44,998 nucleotides of DNA from Chitinophaga pinensis (GCA_945879015.1 CAMCUO010000022.1:1-44998), one strand, 5' to 3'. Shown: positions 16,935 to 26,782, counted from the stretch's first letter. Numbers and translations: made by a program. Notes: generated by a model not told the origin, from the letters alone.

Positions 16935-17654
16935 TCATTTCCATCTATATTTAAAACTTTCGTATTTCCCTTTAATTGCCATTACCAATTCAAATTGAGT
17001 GGCTTTTTTTATGAACTCGTCATTCAAATTTAGATATTTGATAAAAGCATCAAACTCTTCATTTTTTAAATCAATCACATCATGTTTTACATACAAATGA
17101 AAAAGATCTTTTAAAATATCTCTTTTCAAATCTTCGTTTTCCCAATCAGCTACTTTTCGTTTCGATTTCTCGAACTTACTAAACCGCTCATATAATGCTG
17201 TAATTGGACTCTCAAATGCATTAACTCCAGAGGTTGAATAGGATTTACTTACTCCCAATTTATCAATATTCTTTTGGATTTCACTTAAACTACGATTAGC
17301 AAATACATTCACTTCACTTAATTCGAAATAAAGTTTAGATAATGCTATTTCGAAATTTGAACTGCCATTTTTTAAAGAATCTTTAAAACAAATAGTCCTT
17401 ACTTTAAATCCAATGGCAGAAAATATAATTGTGTCGGTTGGAAAAATGGAAAGTGAGAATTTGCCATCAGAATTTGCAAATGAACCATTATTAGTTCTTT
17501 TGTTAATAATCATCAACCGAGTAAGAGGCAATTTGCTATTTTCCTTATCATACACTTTCCCTGTAATTGATAAAACCGTTTGAGAATAACTATTGGATGA
17601 ATAAAACAGAATGGCGAGCAACAATAAGATTGTGAAGTAGAAACTATTTTTCAT
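16935..17654 (-). CDS. Exported CarboxypepD_reg-like domain protein
   Basis: 239 residues. Signal peptide (ending SNSYS-Q) then a carboxypeptidase regulatory-like beta-sandwich of about 90 residues (SITGKVYDKEN..., NSDGKFSLSI, FSAIGFKVRT), as at the N-termini of TonB-dependent receptors. The rest is a helical, charged region of unknown type without a barrel or T9SS tail, so it is probably periplasmic or anchored at the outer membrane. It follows plsY by 17 nt and is the last gene before the terminator. Confidence 0.7.
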   Translation of the reverse strand: MKNSFYFTILLLLAILFYSSNSYSQTVLSITGKVYDKENSKLPLTRLMIINKRTNNGSFANSDGKFSLSIFPTDTIIFSAIGFKVRTICFKDSLKNGSSNFEIALSKLYFELSEVNVFANRSLSEIQKNIDKLGVSKSYSTSGVNAFESPITALYERFSKFEKSKRKVADWENEDLKRDILKDLFHLYVKHDVIDLKNEEFDAFIKYLNLNDEFIKKATQFELVMAIKGKYESFKYRWK

Positions 17655-17671
17655 TATTTCTAAAACGAAAT

Positions 17672-18358
17672 TTAATTCGATTTATTATCAACCGTTTCTA
17701 AATCCAGCACTTCTTCAACTTCCTCCTTTGTCCTTTTTTTAATCAATTTGGCTTTCGACTCTTCCCTTCGAAGTAGTCGTTCAATATTTTTTTGATGAGT
17801 AATCAATACCATTATGGCAATTAAAATGGAAAAAATAATTAACGATGGAACCGTAGTCTGAAAAACAATAATTACAATTATTGGAAAACAAATAGCAGAA
17901 ATCATTGAACCTAAAGAAACATATCCTGAAATGATTAATATGACTATAAAAATTGCCATACAAATAAGCGCTCCGTAAAGGTGAACACCTAAGACAATTC
18001 CCAATAGAGTTGCGATTCCTTTTCCACCTCTAAAAGATGCGAATAAGGGAAAGATGTGACCAACCAAAGAAGCAATTCCTAAAACCAATTCGAGATTTAT
18101 AAATTGGTTCCCTCCTACTGTGTAGGGACTAAAATAAGCAAGACTTACAGCTAAAAACCCTTTTAAAACATCGATTAGTAAAACAGGAATTCCTGCTTTT
18201 TTTCCTAGAACTCTGAAAGTATTAGTCGCACCAGCATTTCCACTACCGTATTCACGTACATCTATTTTGTAAAAAAACTTACCTATACAAACTGCTGTTG
18301 GTATAGAACCCAAAAGGTAGCCGCCTAAAAGCAATAAGATATTTGTACTATTTATCAC
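17672..18358 (-). CDS. plsY: Glycerol-3-phosphate acyltransferase PlsY
   Basis: Inner-membrane enzyme that moves an acyl group from acyl-phosphate to glycerol-3-phosphate, the first step of phospholipid synthesis. The three conserved motifs are present: LGSIPT (16-21), YGSGNAGATNTFRVLGKK (37-54) and GHIFPLFASFRGGKGIA (100-116). 228 residues, longer than typical because of a charged C-terminal tail rich in Lys and Glu. The start codon appears to be GTG, overlapping the upstream gene by 11 nt, which implies translational coupling. The partner PlsX is not in the window. Confidence 0.93.
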   Translation of the reverse strand: MINSTNILLLLGGYLLGSIPTAVCIGKFFYKIDVREYGSGNAGATNTFRVLGKKAGIPVLLIDVLKGFLAVSLAYFSPYTVGGNQFINLELVLGIASLVGHIFPLFASFRGGKGIATLLGIVLGVHLYGALICMAIFIVILIISGYVSLGSMISAICFPIIVIIVFQTTVPSLIIFSILIAIMVLITHQKNIERLLRREESKAKLIKKRTKEEVEEVLDLETVDNKSN

Positions 18359-21300
18359 TTTCTTCTTTCGTTTCTGTTTTGCGCAAGAATTGTGTTTTCT
18401 TAGCTGCAGTTGTTATATTGAAATTGTAGTTAGGTTCTTTTTTCTCTTTATCACCATCTTTTTGACGTTTCTCTGGCTTTAATTCTTTGATTGCTGCATT
18501 GAATGCTTCATTTGAAGATACTGCTAACATAGTTCCTCTAGTGTAGTTAAAATAATACCAATTGTTGGCATCAAGTTCTAAATAAATATTTAAAATGTCT
18601 CCTCCTCGCTTTTTAATAATCTCTACTCTTCCGTCAACGTATTTATTTATTTGCGCTTTATTGATATTACTAATTCCTATTTTTCCATAAGAAGTATAAG
18701 AACGGGTTTCTTTATTCCACTTCATTTTAATATCCGAAATGAATAAGGTTTTCTTTAATTCATCCGGGAATTTTTTATAGGAACCATATAAGTTTAATTG
18801 AGAAATTAACTTATCAGCCACTTCTTTACCAAGCATTTCGCGCATTCCTTTTTCAAATATTGGTCTGCCAAAATCTGTCGGGCCTAATTCTGTGTTTGCA
18901 GCAATTGCATCACCCATTTTATCAATTGCGCCATCATCAAAGAAAAAATCAACGGTCATAATCATATCAAAAATAGTAGAATCAGGAATTAATAAATGTA
19001 CAGCACTTCCAAATGATTCCACTTTTACCTGACCAAAATCGCCTCCGAAATTAATTTTCCCTTCACCATACATCTTGCATTGCGCAGTATTTAAACTTAA
19101 ATAATTTCCGGGTAAGGACCTCTCAACTAATTTTTCTTTGTTCGATATTCTATATTCGCGTGAACTCTTATCGAAAAACAAAAACCCCTCGGCAGGCAAA
19201 ACAGAAGCATCAAGCGCTGATTCTTTTGGAGATAAAAAAGCTGAATAAAAATGTGTTGAATCTGTTGTTACCATCATAGACGCAGCAACAGGTTTTCCGA
19301 AAATATCTACGGGTTCTTTTGCAATTGGAATATATATACTATTTGGATTGATTTCTGATTCAAACTTAAACCATGTTCTTGGTATTGAATTGCAATCATG
19401 AGAAATCCGAGCAGCGCCATCAAAAACCAAAAAGTTTGCAGTAGCTTTTAACTTTACTTTTCCTGTGTACTCAAAATTCGGACTCAATCTAAATTTAGAT
19501 GAATCGGGAATATTCGTTTCTGCAAATGTTTGGAAGGTTGTATCAACACTTACGTTATTAAAATAAAATGTTTGCTTGATTTTTATCTCATCGATATAAT
19601 CATAGAAACCCGAGCCTTGATATTTTTTCCTTGCAAATACATTTACAGTACAATTATATAAATTATGATATTTAGTAATAGCGTTAGCCACAATTTTAGC
19701 ATTTGTAAACGTTCGCATAACTGCATCCTTTTCGATAATTACGTCTCCCTTTTCAGGATAAATGCGGGCATCTGCAACGTTTATGTATTTTACTTCTTTT
19801 GCTGTAATTACATATTTTTTCAAATCATATTTAGCAGCTGGCGACTGAAAACGAAGTGAATCCTGACTTGGATGAACAGAAATAAATTCTGGACCAACTA
19901 AATCCAAATCTTCATTGGCTGCTTTCTTAACATCGTTTTTACCGGCCCCTAATTCAATCTGACTATCATCCATGTACCACTTAAAATTATCCATAAAACA
20001 GATATACTGGTTTACTGGAAACTTAACAACAGAACCTTTACCATTGGATGTAAACTCACCAATTCGTTTATCGAAATCAATTTTTGCATTTACGTTAACT
20101 GTTGCAAAAGCTTCTAATGGAGATGATTCCTCAATTGCCTTCAAACTAAAATCCGCAGTGTCAGAAACAAAAGAGTTGAATTTAAATTTCACAAGTTTCG
20201 CCTCTAGTTTCGCATTTGAAAAATCTGCTCTGCCGCTTCCGAAAAGTTGTGTAGGAGTCATAGATAAACGTCCATCAAATTGTGCTTGTCCATTATAATC
20301 TTGAAACTTTTTATCTTTTGGATTCCAAACATTCATTACATCTTTTTTAGGAAGCCAAAGAATGCGCGCGTCTTCACCATGCAACTGTGGAAATTCTGGT
20401 TTAATTTTCTGCTGTGTTACATCATATGCCTGAGCTATACATCGAGTAGAATCGGGGAAAAATAAAAAATCTTTCGACTTGGCTATTGACGTAATATATT
20501 TTAAAGTTCCATCCCCATGCAAACCTTGATTACTTAATTTGATTGCAGCATTATAAGTTCCTTTTCCTCCATACATTGGATAACCATCAGGTGGCGACTG
20601 TGTAACAAAACCCAGTGAATAATCTGGTTGCAAGGTTAACGATTCTTTAAAAGTTGGAAAGATGCCGGCCGTTTCCATTGTTCCTTTAAAGATCAACCCT
20701 TCGTTCGAAAAGTTATCCAAACTATCAATTGCAAAAGGATCGAGCTTAAAATAAAAACTTTTCCTATTATACTTTCCATTTTGAATCGCCTTCTTATCAT
20801 AATAAGCATAGGATTCTTTGAAACTGCTAAAAACAGGATATACTGGAAATGGTTTTCGTCCGGATTTATTGGCAGGATTATCGATTTCCAGATCTCCGTT
20901 AATGCTTTCAACAACCGTTTTTACTTTCACGAGGGGGTATTCGCCATAAGCATTGGGCTCACGTGACTTCACCATAATTCTCAAGGAATCAACATTCTTT
21001 AGATCAATTTTAAATTTGGTATAATCAAAAGCAAACTCTTTTCCGAAAAAATCAAAACGACCGGCATGAACAATTCCAGCAAAAGTAAAATCACGATTTT
21101 TCTTTAGAATAATTTTTTGTTCATAAGGATAAATAACCACATTTTGAGAGTCGCTCATATAAATTTGACGAACACCCATAATGGTCATGTCGTAATTCAA
21201 TAAGTTAACTGAAGCATTGCTAGCTCCACGAACAGAGGAAGGAAACTGAATAACATCATAATCAATATGTCCAGCACGTGCTGCAATATATATATGCAGT

Positions 21301-22841
21301 TTTTCATTTACAGTAACTTTATCGTCTTCCGGATCATAAGTGATAAAACCTAAAGTAGATAAGCGTACCAATCCTGGTTGGATATCATTCAAAGAAAACT
21401 TCAAATATTTTGCATATTGCGAACCATAAAATTCAGATACATCTCCATTTTTTCTAACAAAATCACGAATTTGGATCAGTGGATTCATTTGATCCATTCC
21501 TTGAATGCGCTCATATCTATCTGTTCTAAAATAATTAGAAGATTCGAACATGGCATCTTCTTGTGAATTCCCAACCAACATTCCTAAATCAATTTTAGGA
21601 TCATCAATTTTCCAAGTTAACTCTTCAAAAAACATATCTACTTTATGAAACGAATTTAAAAAAGGAGATTTGGAAACACCATCCGTTGTTCTGATAAGCG
21701 ATAATTTGCGGTCATTTACAACAAATTTCATATTTACGCTTGGGTGTGTGATGGAATCTTTATCGAAATAAAATTTAATATTACAAGACTCAGCTGTGAG
21801 TTTGTCTTTGGTGATGCCAATTAATTTTGCTCCAATTATTAAAAAGACTTTCCCCTCTCTTTTAAAAATCAATTTAGCATCCTCTTCTTTGCTACCAGAA
21901 CCCAACACCTTGGGACCACGTTGAGTAAATCCACCATCATAGTCAACGTCTTTTGCAATATTAGGAATAGGCATTCGCTTGTTGTAAGAATCAAAACGAG
22001 GGTAAGAAATGTTTCCTTCTTTTTCAGAAACAATTTTTTCGGTTAACTGGCCAATCAATGCCTTTTGAAAATAATTTTTATTGTAAAAAACTACGGAGTC
22101 GGCAACAAATCCACTTGTTTTTAAGGTGATTTGATATTTTTTCAATTCAGCCCAAACTACATTGTCTTCAAACCCTGCACGTTTCCAATTTACTTTTCCT
22201 CCTTCTCCCACAAAAATTCCTTTATACGGATAATAAACGCCTTTAGTGTTATAAATAATTCCAGTATCGTTTTGATTGTTTGCAATTCGTAAATTTAAAC
22301 TAGGAAATATTACTTTAGGAACGCTATCAAACTCAAAAATATATTTGTTACTGTTCGCGCTATATCTTATTACGGATGAGTTATAAAATGAATTGGTAGA
22401 AAAAAGATTGTCACTCATTTCTAAATAATCAGAAAAATTTTTGATGGTTTTTCCACCCAATATCTTGTTGATACATTCCTGCCAAGTAAGGAAATTGTCT
22501 TCACTATGAGTAGAATTAATAAAATTCATTACTGATGATAAATAGCTCTTGTATTCAGGAAGAATTCGCAATTTCTTTTTTATCATTAAATTACAAGAAC
22601 CTACAATTGACCTTTTAAGTTGTTCATTACATTTCGGATTGTTCCAGGCCAACGTAAAGCTTTCCATAAAAAGCTTAATTTCATTTTTATCCATATTTGT
22701 AGCTTCAAACATGGTTTTTATTTCTCCCAAAAATGCAATAGGATCTTCCGAAAACTGCTTAATAGGATTAAGCTGAGCAAAAGATGTTTCTGATATAAAA
22801 AATACCGCTATAAAAAGAAGTATAAATTTTAATGTTCTCAT
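18348..22841 (-). CDS. Very large exported beta-rich protein of unknown function
   Basis: 1497 residues with a signal peptide (MRTLKFILLF..., cleavage near SFA-Q at 22). I recognise no family. The first 150 mature residues are helical and have four or so cysteines. The remaining 1200 are dominated by beta-strand-like segments with recurring glycine turns (for example GKGTYNAAIKL, LFGSGRADFSN, GEGKINFGGDFG). This recalls long lipid-bridge or beta-taco proteins (AsmA/TamB, LptA/OstA), but no specific motif is seen. A Lys/Glu-rich tail follows about residue 1450. There is no T9SS domain or terminal barrel signature, so periplasmic location is likely. It starts 9 nt after prmA and overlaps plsY, so it belongs to a tight operon. 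A link to envelope lipid transport is only inference from context and shape. Confidence 0.8.
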   Translation of the reverse strand: MRTLKFILLFIAVFFISETSFAQLNPIKQFSEDPIAFLGEIKTMFEATNMDKNEIKLFMESFTLAWNNPKCNEQLKRSIVGSCNLMIKKKLRILPEYKSYLSSVMNFINSTHSEDNFLTWQECINKILGGKTIKNFSDYLEMSDNLFSTNSFYNSSVIRYSANSNKYIFEFDSVPKVIFPSLNLRIANNQNDTGIIYNTKGVYYPYKGIFVGEGGKVNWKRAGFEDNVVWAELKKYQITLKTSGFVADSVVFYNKNYFQKALIGQLTEKIVSEKEGNISYPRFDSYNKRMPIPNIAKDVDYDGGFTQRGPKVLGSGSKEEDAKLIFKREGKVFLIIGAKLIGITKDKLTAESCNIKFYFDKDSITHPSVNMKFVVNDRKLSLIRTTDGVSKSPFLNSFHKVDMFFEELTWKIDDPKIDLGMLVGNSQEDAMFESSNYFRTDRYERIQGMDQMNPLIQIRDFVRKNGDVSEFYGSQYAKYLKFSLNDIQPGLVRLSTLGFITYDPEDDKVTVNEKLHIYIAARAGHIDYDVIQFPSSVRGASNASVNLLNYDMTIMGVRQIYMSDSQNVVIYPYEQKIILKKNRDFTFAGIVHAGRFDFFGKEFAFDYTKFKIDLKNVDSLRIMVKSREPNAYGEYPLVKVKTVVESINGDLEIDNPANKSGRKPFPVYPVFSSFKESYAYYDKKAIQNGKYNRKSFYFKLDPFAIDSLDNFSNEGLIFKGTMETAGIFPTFKESLTLQPDYSLGFVTQSPPDGYPMYGGKGTYNAAIKLSNQGLHGDGTLKYITSIAKSKDFLFFPDSTRCIAQAYDVTQQKIKPEFPQLHGEDARILWLPKKDVMNVWNPKDKKFQDYNGQAQFDGRLSMTPTQLFGSGRADFSNAKLEAKLVKFKFNSFVSDTADFSLKAIEESSPLEAFATVNVNAKIDFDKRIGEFTSNGKGSVVKFPVNQYICFMDNFKWYMDDSQIELGAGKNDVKKAANEDLDLVGPEFISVHPSQDSLRFQSPAAKYDLKKYVITAKEVKYINVADARIYPEKGDVIIEKDAVMRTFTNAKIVANAITKYHNLYNCTVNVFARKKYQGSGFYDYIDEIKIKQTFYFNNVSVDTTFQTFAETNIPDSSKFRLSPNFEYTGKVKLKATANFLVFDGAARISHDCNSIPRTWFKFESEINPNSIYIPIAKEPVDIFGKPVAASMMVTTDSTHFYSAFLSPKESALDASVLPAEGFLFFDKSSREYRISNKEKLVERSLPGNYLSLNTAQCKMYGEGKINFGGDFGQVKVESFGSAVHLLIPDSTIFDMIMTVDFFFDDGAIDKMGDAIAANTELGPTDFGRPIFEKGMREMLGKEVADKLISQLNLYGSYKKFPDELKKTLFISDIKMKWNKETRSYTSYGKIGISNINKAQINKYVDGRVEIIKKRGGDILNIYLELDANNWYYFNYTRGTMLAVSSNEAFNAAIKELKPEKRQKDGDKEKKEPNYNFNITTAAKKTQFLRKTETKEESDK

Positions 22842-22850
22842 TCTTTAATT

Positions 22851-23681
22851 CTAATTTGTAAAATGAAGTGCCGACCACTGGTTGCTGGAATAGCTCTCTT
22901 CATATTTTAAGCCAAGATTTTCAGCCTTTGCTTTTATTTCTGCTATATCCGTTTCAAAAAAACCACTTAACACCAAATTTCCACCTTTTTCCAGAGATTT
23001 TTTATACACTTCCATGTCCTTCAACAGCACATTCTTATTAATGTTAGCTAATATCGTATTAAATATTTTTCCATCCAAAATTTGAGCGTCTCCTTTATTC
23101 ACAATCACATTGTTGATATTATTTTTGGCTAAGTTTTCGATCGTATTTTCATAGCTCCAATCATCTATATCAATTGCTTCTATTGGATTTGCGCCTAACA
23201 TGGATGCAACTATGGCTAAAACGCCAGTTCCGCATCCCATGTCTAAAAGCGACTGGTTTTTAACATTTAATAACATCGTTAACTGTATCATCAACTGCGT
23301 AGTATCGTGATGGCCCGTTCCAAACGACATTTTAGGCTCAATAATTACATCTAGCAAAAAACCAGATTTCTTTTCATGAAACGGAGCTCTGATATAACAT
23401 TTACCAGAAACTTCAATTGGTTGGAAACTACTTTCCCATTCTTTGTTCCAGTTTTGTTGAGGAATTATTTTTGAGGAGAATTCAATTTTGAAAATGTCAG
23501 TATAATCACCTAATGCTAATTTGGTTTCATCTTCGCTGTATTCTTCTTCTTTAATGTAAGCATTGAAGCCCGTTTCGGTTTCAGTAAAGCTTTCAAAGGC
23601 TAATTCAGAAAGTGCTGCGATTAATACATCAGAGCCTTCTAGTTTGGGTTGTACGTTTACTGCGACTTCAATGTAATTCAT
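22851..23681 (-). CDS. prmA: Ribosomal protein L11 methyltransferase
   Basis: 276 residues from the ATG at 23681. The frame continues upstream to a GTG at 23720, but that extension runs into the inverted repeat element and lacks homology-like character. An N-terminal substrate-binding domain (1-100) precedes a class I SAM methyltransferase fold: MSFGTGHHDTTQ (118-129), LLDMGCGTGVLAI (145-157), the acidic AIDID after motif I, and LANINKNVL (motif IV; PrmA usually has N-[IL]-L here). It methylates the N-terminus and lysines of L11. It lies between tpiA and the 1497-residue protein gene. Confidence 0.9.
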   Translation of the reverse strand: MNYIEVAVNVQPKLEGSDVLIAALSELAFESFTETETGFNAYIKEEEYSEDETKLALGDYTDIFKIEFSSKIIPQQNWNKEWESSFQPIEVSGKCYIRAPFHEKKSGFLLDVIIEPKMSFGTGHHDTTQLMIQLTMLLNVKNQSLLDMGCGTGVLAIVASMLGANPIEAIDIDDWSYENTIENLAKNNINNVIVNKGDAQILDGKIFNTILANINKNVLLKDMEVYKKSLEKGGNLVLSGFFETDIAEIKAKAENLGLKYEESYSSNQWSALHFTN

Positions 23682-23710
23682 CTTTCCAAGTTTACTTTTG
23701 CTGGGTGTGG

Positions 23711-23918
23711 TTTTAAACACATAGACACATAGTTATTTTTCTTTCTAATTATTCAATCGCTTAAATCTAAAAAATGGAGTTATTTAAATGTTTTTTTACA
23801 ATCGTTGTGTTTTTCATAGCTGAAGCAAGCTTCAGACATAGAAATTCTCTGTGAAAAAACTTGTTTTCTATGCATCCTTTATTTTAAAATAAAAAACTAT
23901 GTGTCTATGTGTTTAAAA
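23711..23918. repeat. 208-bp element with perfect 24-bp terminal inverted repeats (MITE-like)
   Basis: TTTTAAACACATAGACACAT begins the left end at 23711-23734, and its exact 24-bp complement is at 23895-23918. The interior has no ORF but includes a perfect inner hairpin CTGAAGC / GCTTCAG and an imperfect TTTTTCATAG...CTGTGAAAAA pairing. The whole can fold on itself. Its size and structure suit a miniature inverted-repeat element or a large palindromic intergenic repeat. No obvious target duplication flanks it. Confidence 0.65.
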
Positions 23919-23943
23919 AGCGGATGCCCATAAAAACGGAATA

Positions 23944-24696
23944 TTAGAATGAATTCGTAATTGCAGTAAAATCCGAAGACTTCAAAGAAGCTCCACCAAT
24001 CAATCCACCATCAATATCTGCGCAAGCGAAAAGTTCTTTTGCATTTTGTGCATTACAACTTCCTCCATAAAGAATGGAAATATTTTCAGAAATTTCTTTT
24101 CCGTATTTTTTATTGATTTCAGTACGAATAAAATCATGTACGCCTTGAGCTTGGTAACTAGTTGCTGTAACTCCCGTTCCAATAGCCCAAACAGGCTCGT
24201 ATGCAATAATTATTTTTCCGAAATCGTTTGGCGACAAATGAAATAATGCTTCTTTAATTTGAGCGCGAATTGCTTCTAAATGTGTTTTTGCATTTCGTTC
24301 TTCAATACTTTCTCCGATACAAAAAATAGGAATTAAATTTGCAGCTAAAGCACGATTTAATTTTTGAATTAAAATATCATTTGTTTCTCCTGCATATAAA
24401 CGTCTTTCAGAATGACCGATAATTACATATTTCGCTCCTGTTGAAGCTACCATTTCGGCCGTTACTTCACCAGTATATGCACCTGAAGGTAAGTGGTGAC
24501 AATCTTGTGCAGCAACTGCAAAATCAGCTTTGGATTTTAATATTTCTGCAATTGCAGTAAGATGAGTAAATGGAGGAGCAATAATTTTCAATACTTCAGT
24601 AGAAGTTGAAGCAGACAAAATCTCATCTACAAGCTGTAACCCTTGAGATAGGGATTTATTCATTTTCCAATTTCCTGCTACAATCTTTCTTCTCAT
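23944..24696 (-). CDS. tpiA: Triosephosphate isomerase
   Basis: 250 residues, the standard length. It interconverts dihydroxyacetone phosphate and glyceraldehyde 3-phosphate in glycolysis. Catalytic residues are all present: Asn9 and Lys11 in GNWKMN, His95 in IIGHSERR, Glu167 in AYEPVWAIGTG with flexible loop 6, and the phosphate-binding LYGGSCNAQN and GGLIGGASL. The enzyme is cytosolic and a dimer in this family. It stands in the conserved Bacteroidota neighbourhood with the DoxX-like BT_3928 protein, DUF1599 and folP. Confidence 0.97.
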   Translation of the reverse strand: MRRKIVAGNWKMNKSLSQGLQLVDEILSASTSTEVLKIIAPPFTHLTAIAEILKSKADFAVAAQDCHHLPSGAYTGEVTAEMVASTGAKYVIIGHSERRLYAGETNDILIQKLNRALAANLIPIFCIGESIEERNAKTHLEAIRAQIKEALFHLSPNDFGKIIIAYEPVWAIGTGVTATSYQAQGVHDFIRTEINKKYGKEISENISILYGGSCNAQNAKELFACADIDGGLIGGASLKSSDFTAITNSF

Positions 24697-24716
24697 CTTG
24701 ATGTGATTTTTTTAAA

Positions 24717-25691
24717 TCAATACTCAATCTTTTCTTTTTCTAAAAGTAATAAATCTTTTTTATACTTACTAATGTCCCACTTCATTCACCAACTTATCAT
24801 ATATGAATTCATTGATTTTAGGGCCAATTCAGCGCTTTTCTTCTCGATATTTTCTACATTTTCTATTGGAGCAACATAGTTTTTATTTCCAATACTTACA
24901 ATCACACTTCCATACATTTGTTTGTTTCCCTTCTTTAACAATACTCTATCTTCCAACAAGGCCATATCATTTGCTTCCACATTTTTATTTTTGAATGCAT
25001 CTCTCATCTTTGGCAAATATTTTTCCTGAATTTCTAAATTTGCCTGATGAATGATTAATGCAAGCGAATAATTTCCAATAAATCCAACAGAGCCTCTTCC
25101 CAACCAACCATAGGTATCTATCACATCTATTACTATTTTTAAATTAACAGAATCTCTTTGCTTAATTATTTTCTTAATTGCTTTGACTTCATTCGATTCA
25201 GCGCTAAACTCATTTTTAATGCTAACCTCTTTTAATCGATTGGAATGACAATCTCAGTAAACACTGTCTAATAAAAAAACCAAACCTTTGTTTAAATTCC
25301 CATCTGATTTAGCAATGTTTAATTTTACTTTTTCATCTACTTGCGTCCAACGCTTATCGTTATGTAATGAATTGAATGCTTGATCTGTTGAAATTTCGGA
25401 ATAATTAATATAATCGTAAAGCGTAACCACTTTAAAAAGCTGAACAAATGCTGAATTTTTTATTCCCGCCAAGGCCGAAGAACGAGAAGCATTGTAGCGA
25501 TCTTCTATGTATGCTTTTCCACCATTTGACTTAAATGCTATTGAATAAAATTGCTCTGATTTTTTATATTCTTTTTTAACAAAACTATTTTTTGCACTAC
25601 TAATATTTTCGAAATATTTTGACGTAGGTTGAGCAAACGAAAATTGTATGCTTGAACAAAAAACGAAAATTAAAAAATAAATCTTTTCCAT
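24717..25691 (-). pseudogene. DUF6624-domain protein gene interrupted by two in-frame UGA codons
   Basis: One continuous minus-strand frame of 325 codons reads from the ATG at 25691 to a TGA at 24717-24719, broken only by TGA at 25254-25256 and TGA at 24786-24788. Part one (145 residues) has a signal peptide (ending FSFA-Q) and a TPR-like helical region with HNDKRWTQVDE. Part two resumes with DCHSNRLKEV and contains the DUF6624-like core (DTYGWLGRGSVGFIGNYS, LLEDRVLLKKGNKQMYGS). After the second TGA a plausible terminal piece, MKWDISKYKKD, follows. No frameshift and no TAA or TAG occurs. Two nonsense mutations are the simplest explanation. UGA readthrough is possible but unsupported: comEC and folP use TGA as a normal stop. 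Confidence 0.7.
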
Positions 25692-25701
25692 GGAAATACA
25701 A

Positions 25702-26778
25702 CTACTGAACTCTTACACGCGGATCTAAAATTCCATACACGATATCAACACCAATATTGATGACTACAAATATCATTGCAAACACTAATGTTGCACCCAT
25801 TACAACAGGTAAGTCGTTTTTGTTCAAAGCATCCACCACTTCATAGCCAATACCTTTCCAATTAAAAATAATTTCAACAAACACCGCTCCTGCCATCAAT
25901 CCTGCAAACCATCCTGAAATTGCAGTAATAACTGGATTTAAAGCATTTTTCAAGGCGTGCTTAAACACCACGTTATAAAATCCTAATCCTTTTGCTGTTG
26001 CTGTTCTAATATAATCTTGTGAAAGAACATCTAATAATGAGCTACGAGTTAACTGAATGATAATTGCCAATGGGCGCAATCCTAAAGTGATAGTTGGAAG
26101 AATAAGATTTTTTAAATCCAAATGTTCGTCTCCAAAATCGTCTATTGTATATAGCGAACCCACATTGTTTAAACCAGTATAGTCGCGTAAAACGAATCCG
26201 AAAAACCAAGCAATTAAAAGCCCCATAAAGAAGGACGGTAAAGCCATTCCGAAAATCGCAAAAATCAAAGAGCTCTTATCAAACCAGGAATTCTTTTTTA
26301 TGGCAGAAAATATTCCAAGTAATATCCCGAAAATTGCGCCAAAGGTTATAGATGAAAAAGCTAGTATAGCCGTTTCTGGAAGCGTTTCAATTACGATATC
26401 AGATACTTTTCGTTTTGTAATGTAAGATCTTCGCAAATAAGGATATTTCAGAACCATTAACTTGCTACCAAGGGGAAATAATTTTACATAAGAAGAATAT
26501 TTTTCGCGACTCAAATACAAGTAATGTTCTTTGTCTACTGGATCGTGAACTGAAAGAGGAGAAAGGTCATTCAGGTAGATTAAAAATTGGGTAGCCGTCG
26601 GCTTATCTCTTCCCAAATCTTTATTGATGGCATCAATGGAACCTTGATCAGCACGCTGACCCAACATCATACGCGCTGGATCACCTGGTAAAACGTTGAA
26701 CAACAAAAACACCACAGTGATAACACCTAGCAATACAAGGAATCCGTAGAATAATCGCTTTACAATAAATTTTATCAC
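25702..26778 (-). CDS. ABC transporter permease, DppB/OppB family
   Basis: 358 residues, inner-membrane permease of the peptide/nickel importer type. N-terminal segment FIVKRLFYGFLVLLGVITVV, then FNVLPGDPARMMLGQRAD, typical of DppB. A periplasmic insertion follows (about 70-125). Four or five further membrane segments surround the ATPase-contact loop (TRSSLLDVLSQDYIRTATAKG), ending with LDPRVRVQ. The start codon appears to be GTG, four nt after the stop of the DoxX-like gene. No DppC, ATPase or binding-protein gene is nearby, so partners must be encoded elsewhere. Confidence 0.9.
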   Translation of the reverse strand: MIKFIVKRLFYGFLVLLGVITVVFLLFNVLPGDPARMMLGQRADQGSIDAINKDLGRDKPTATQFLIYLNDLSPLSVHDPVDKEHYLYLSREKYSSYVKLFPLGSKLMVLKYPYLRRSYITKRKVSDIVIETLPETAILAFSSITFGAIFGILLGIFSAIKKNSWFDKSSLIFAIFGMALPSFFMGLLIAWFFGFVLRDYTGLNNVGSLYTIDDFGDEHLDLKNLILPTITLGLRPLAIIIQLTRSSLLDVLSQDYIRTATAKGLGFYNVVFKHALKNALNPVITAISGWFAGLMAGAVFVEIIFNWKGIGYEVVDALNKNDLPVVMGATLVFAMIFVVINIGVDIVYGILDPRVRVQ

Positions 26779-26782
26779 AAAC

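Noticed and set aside
23682..23720. Longer prmA start at the GTG at 23720
   Set aside because: The extra codons lie in and beside the inverted-repeat element and precede the conserved N-terminus.
25254..25256. Selenocysteine insertion at the in-frame UGA
   Set aside because: No selenocysteine machinery is in the window, I see no convincing SECIS hairpin directly downstream, and the DUF6624 family is not known to me as selenoprotein. A second UGA later in the same frame also argues against a single Sec site.
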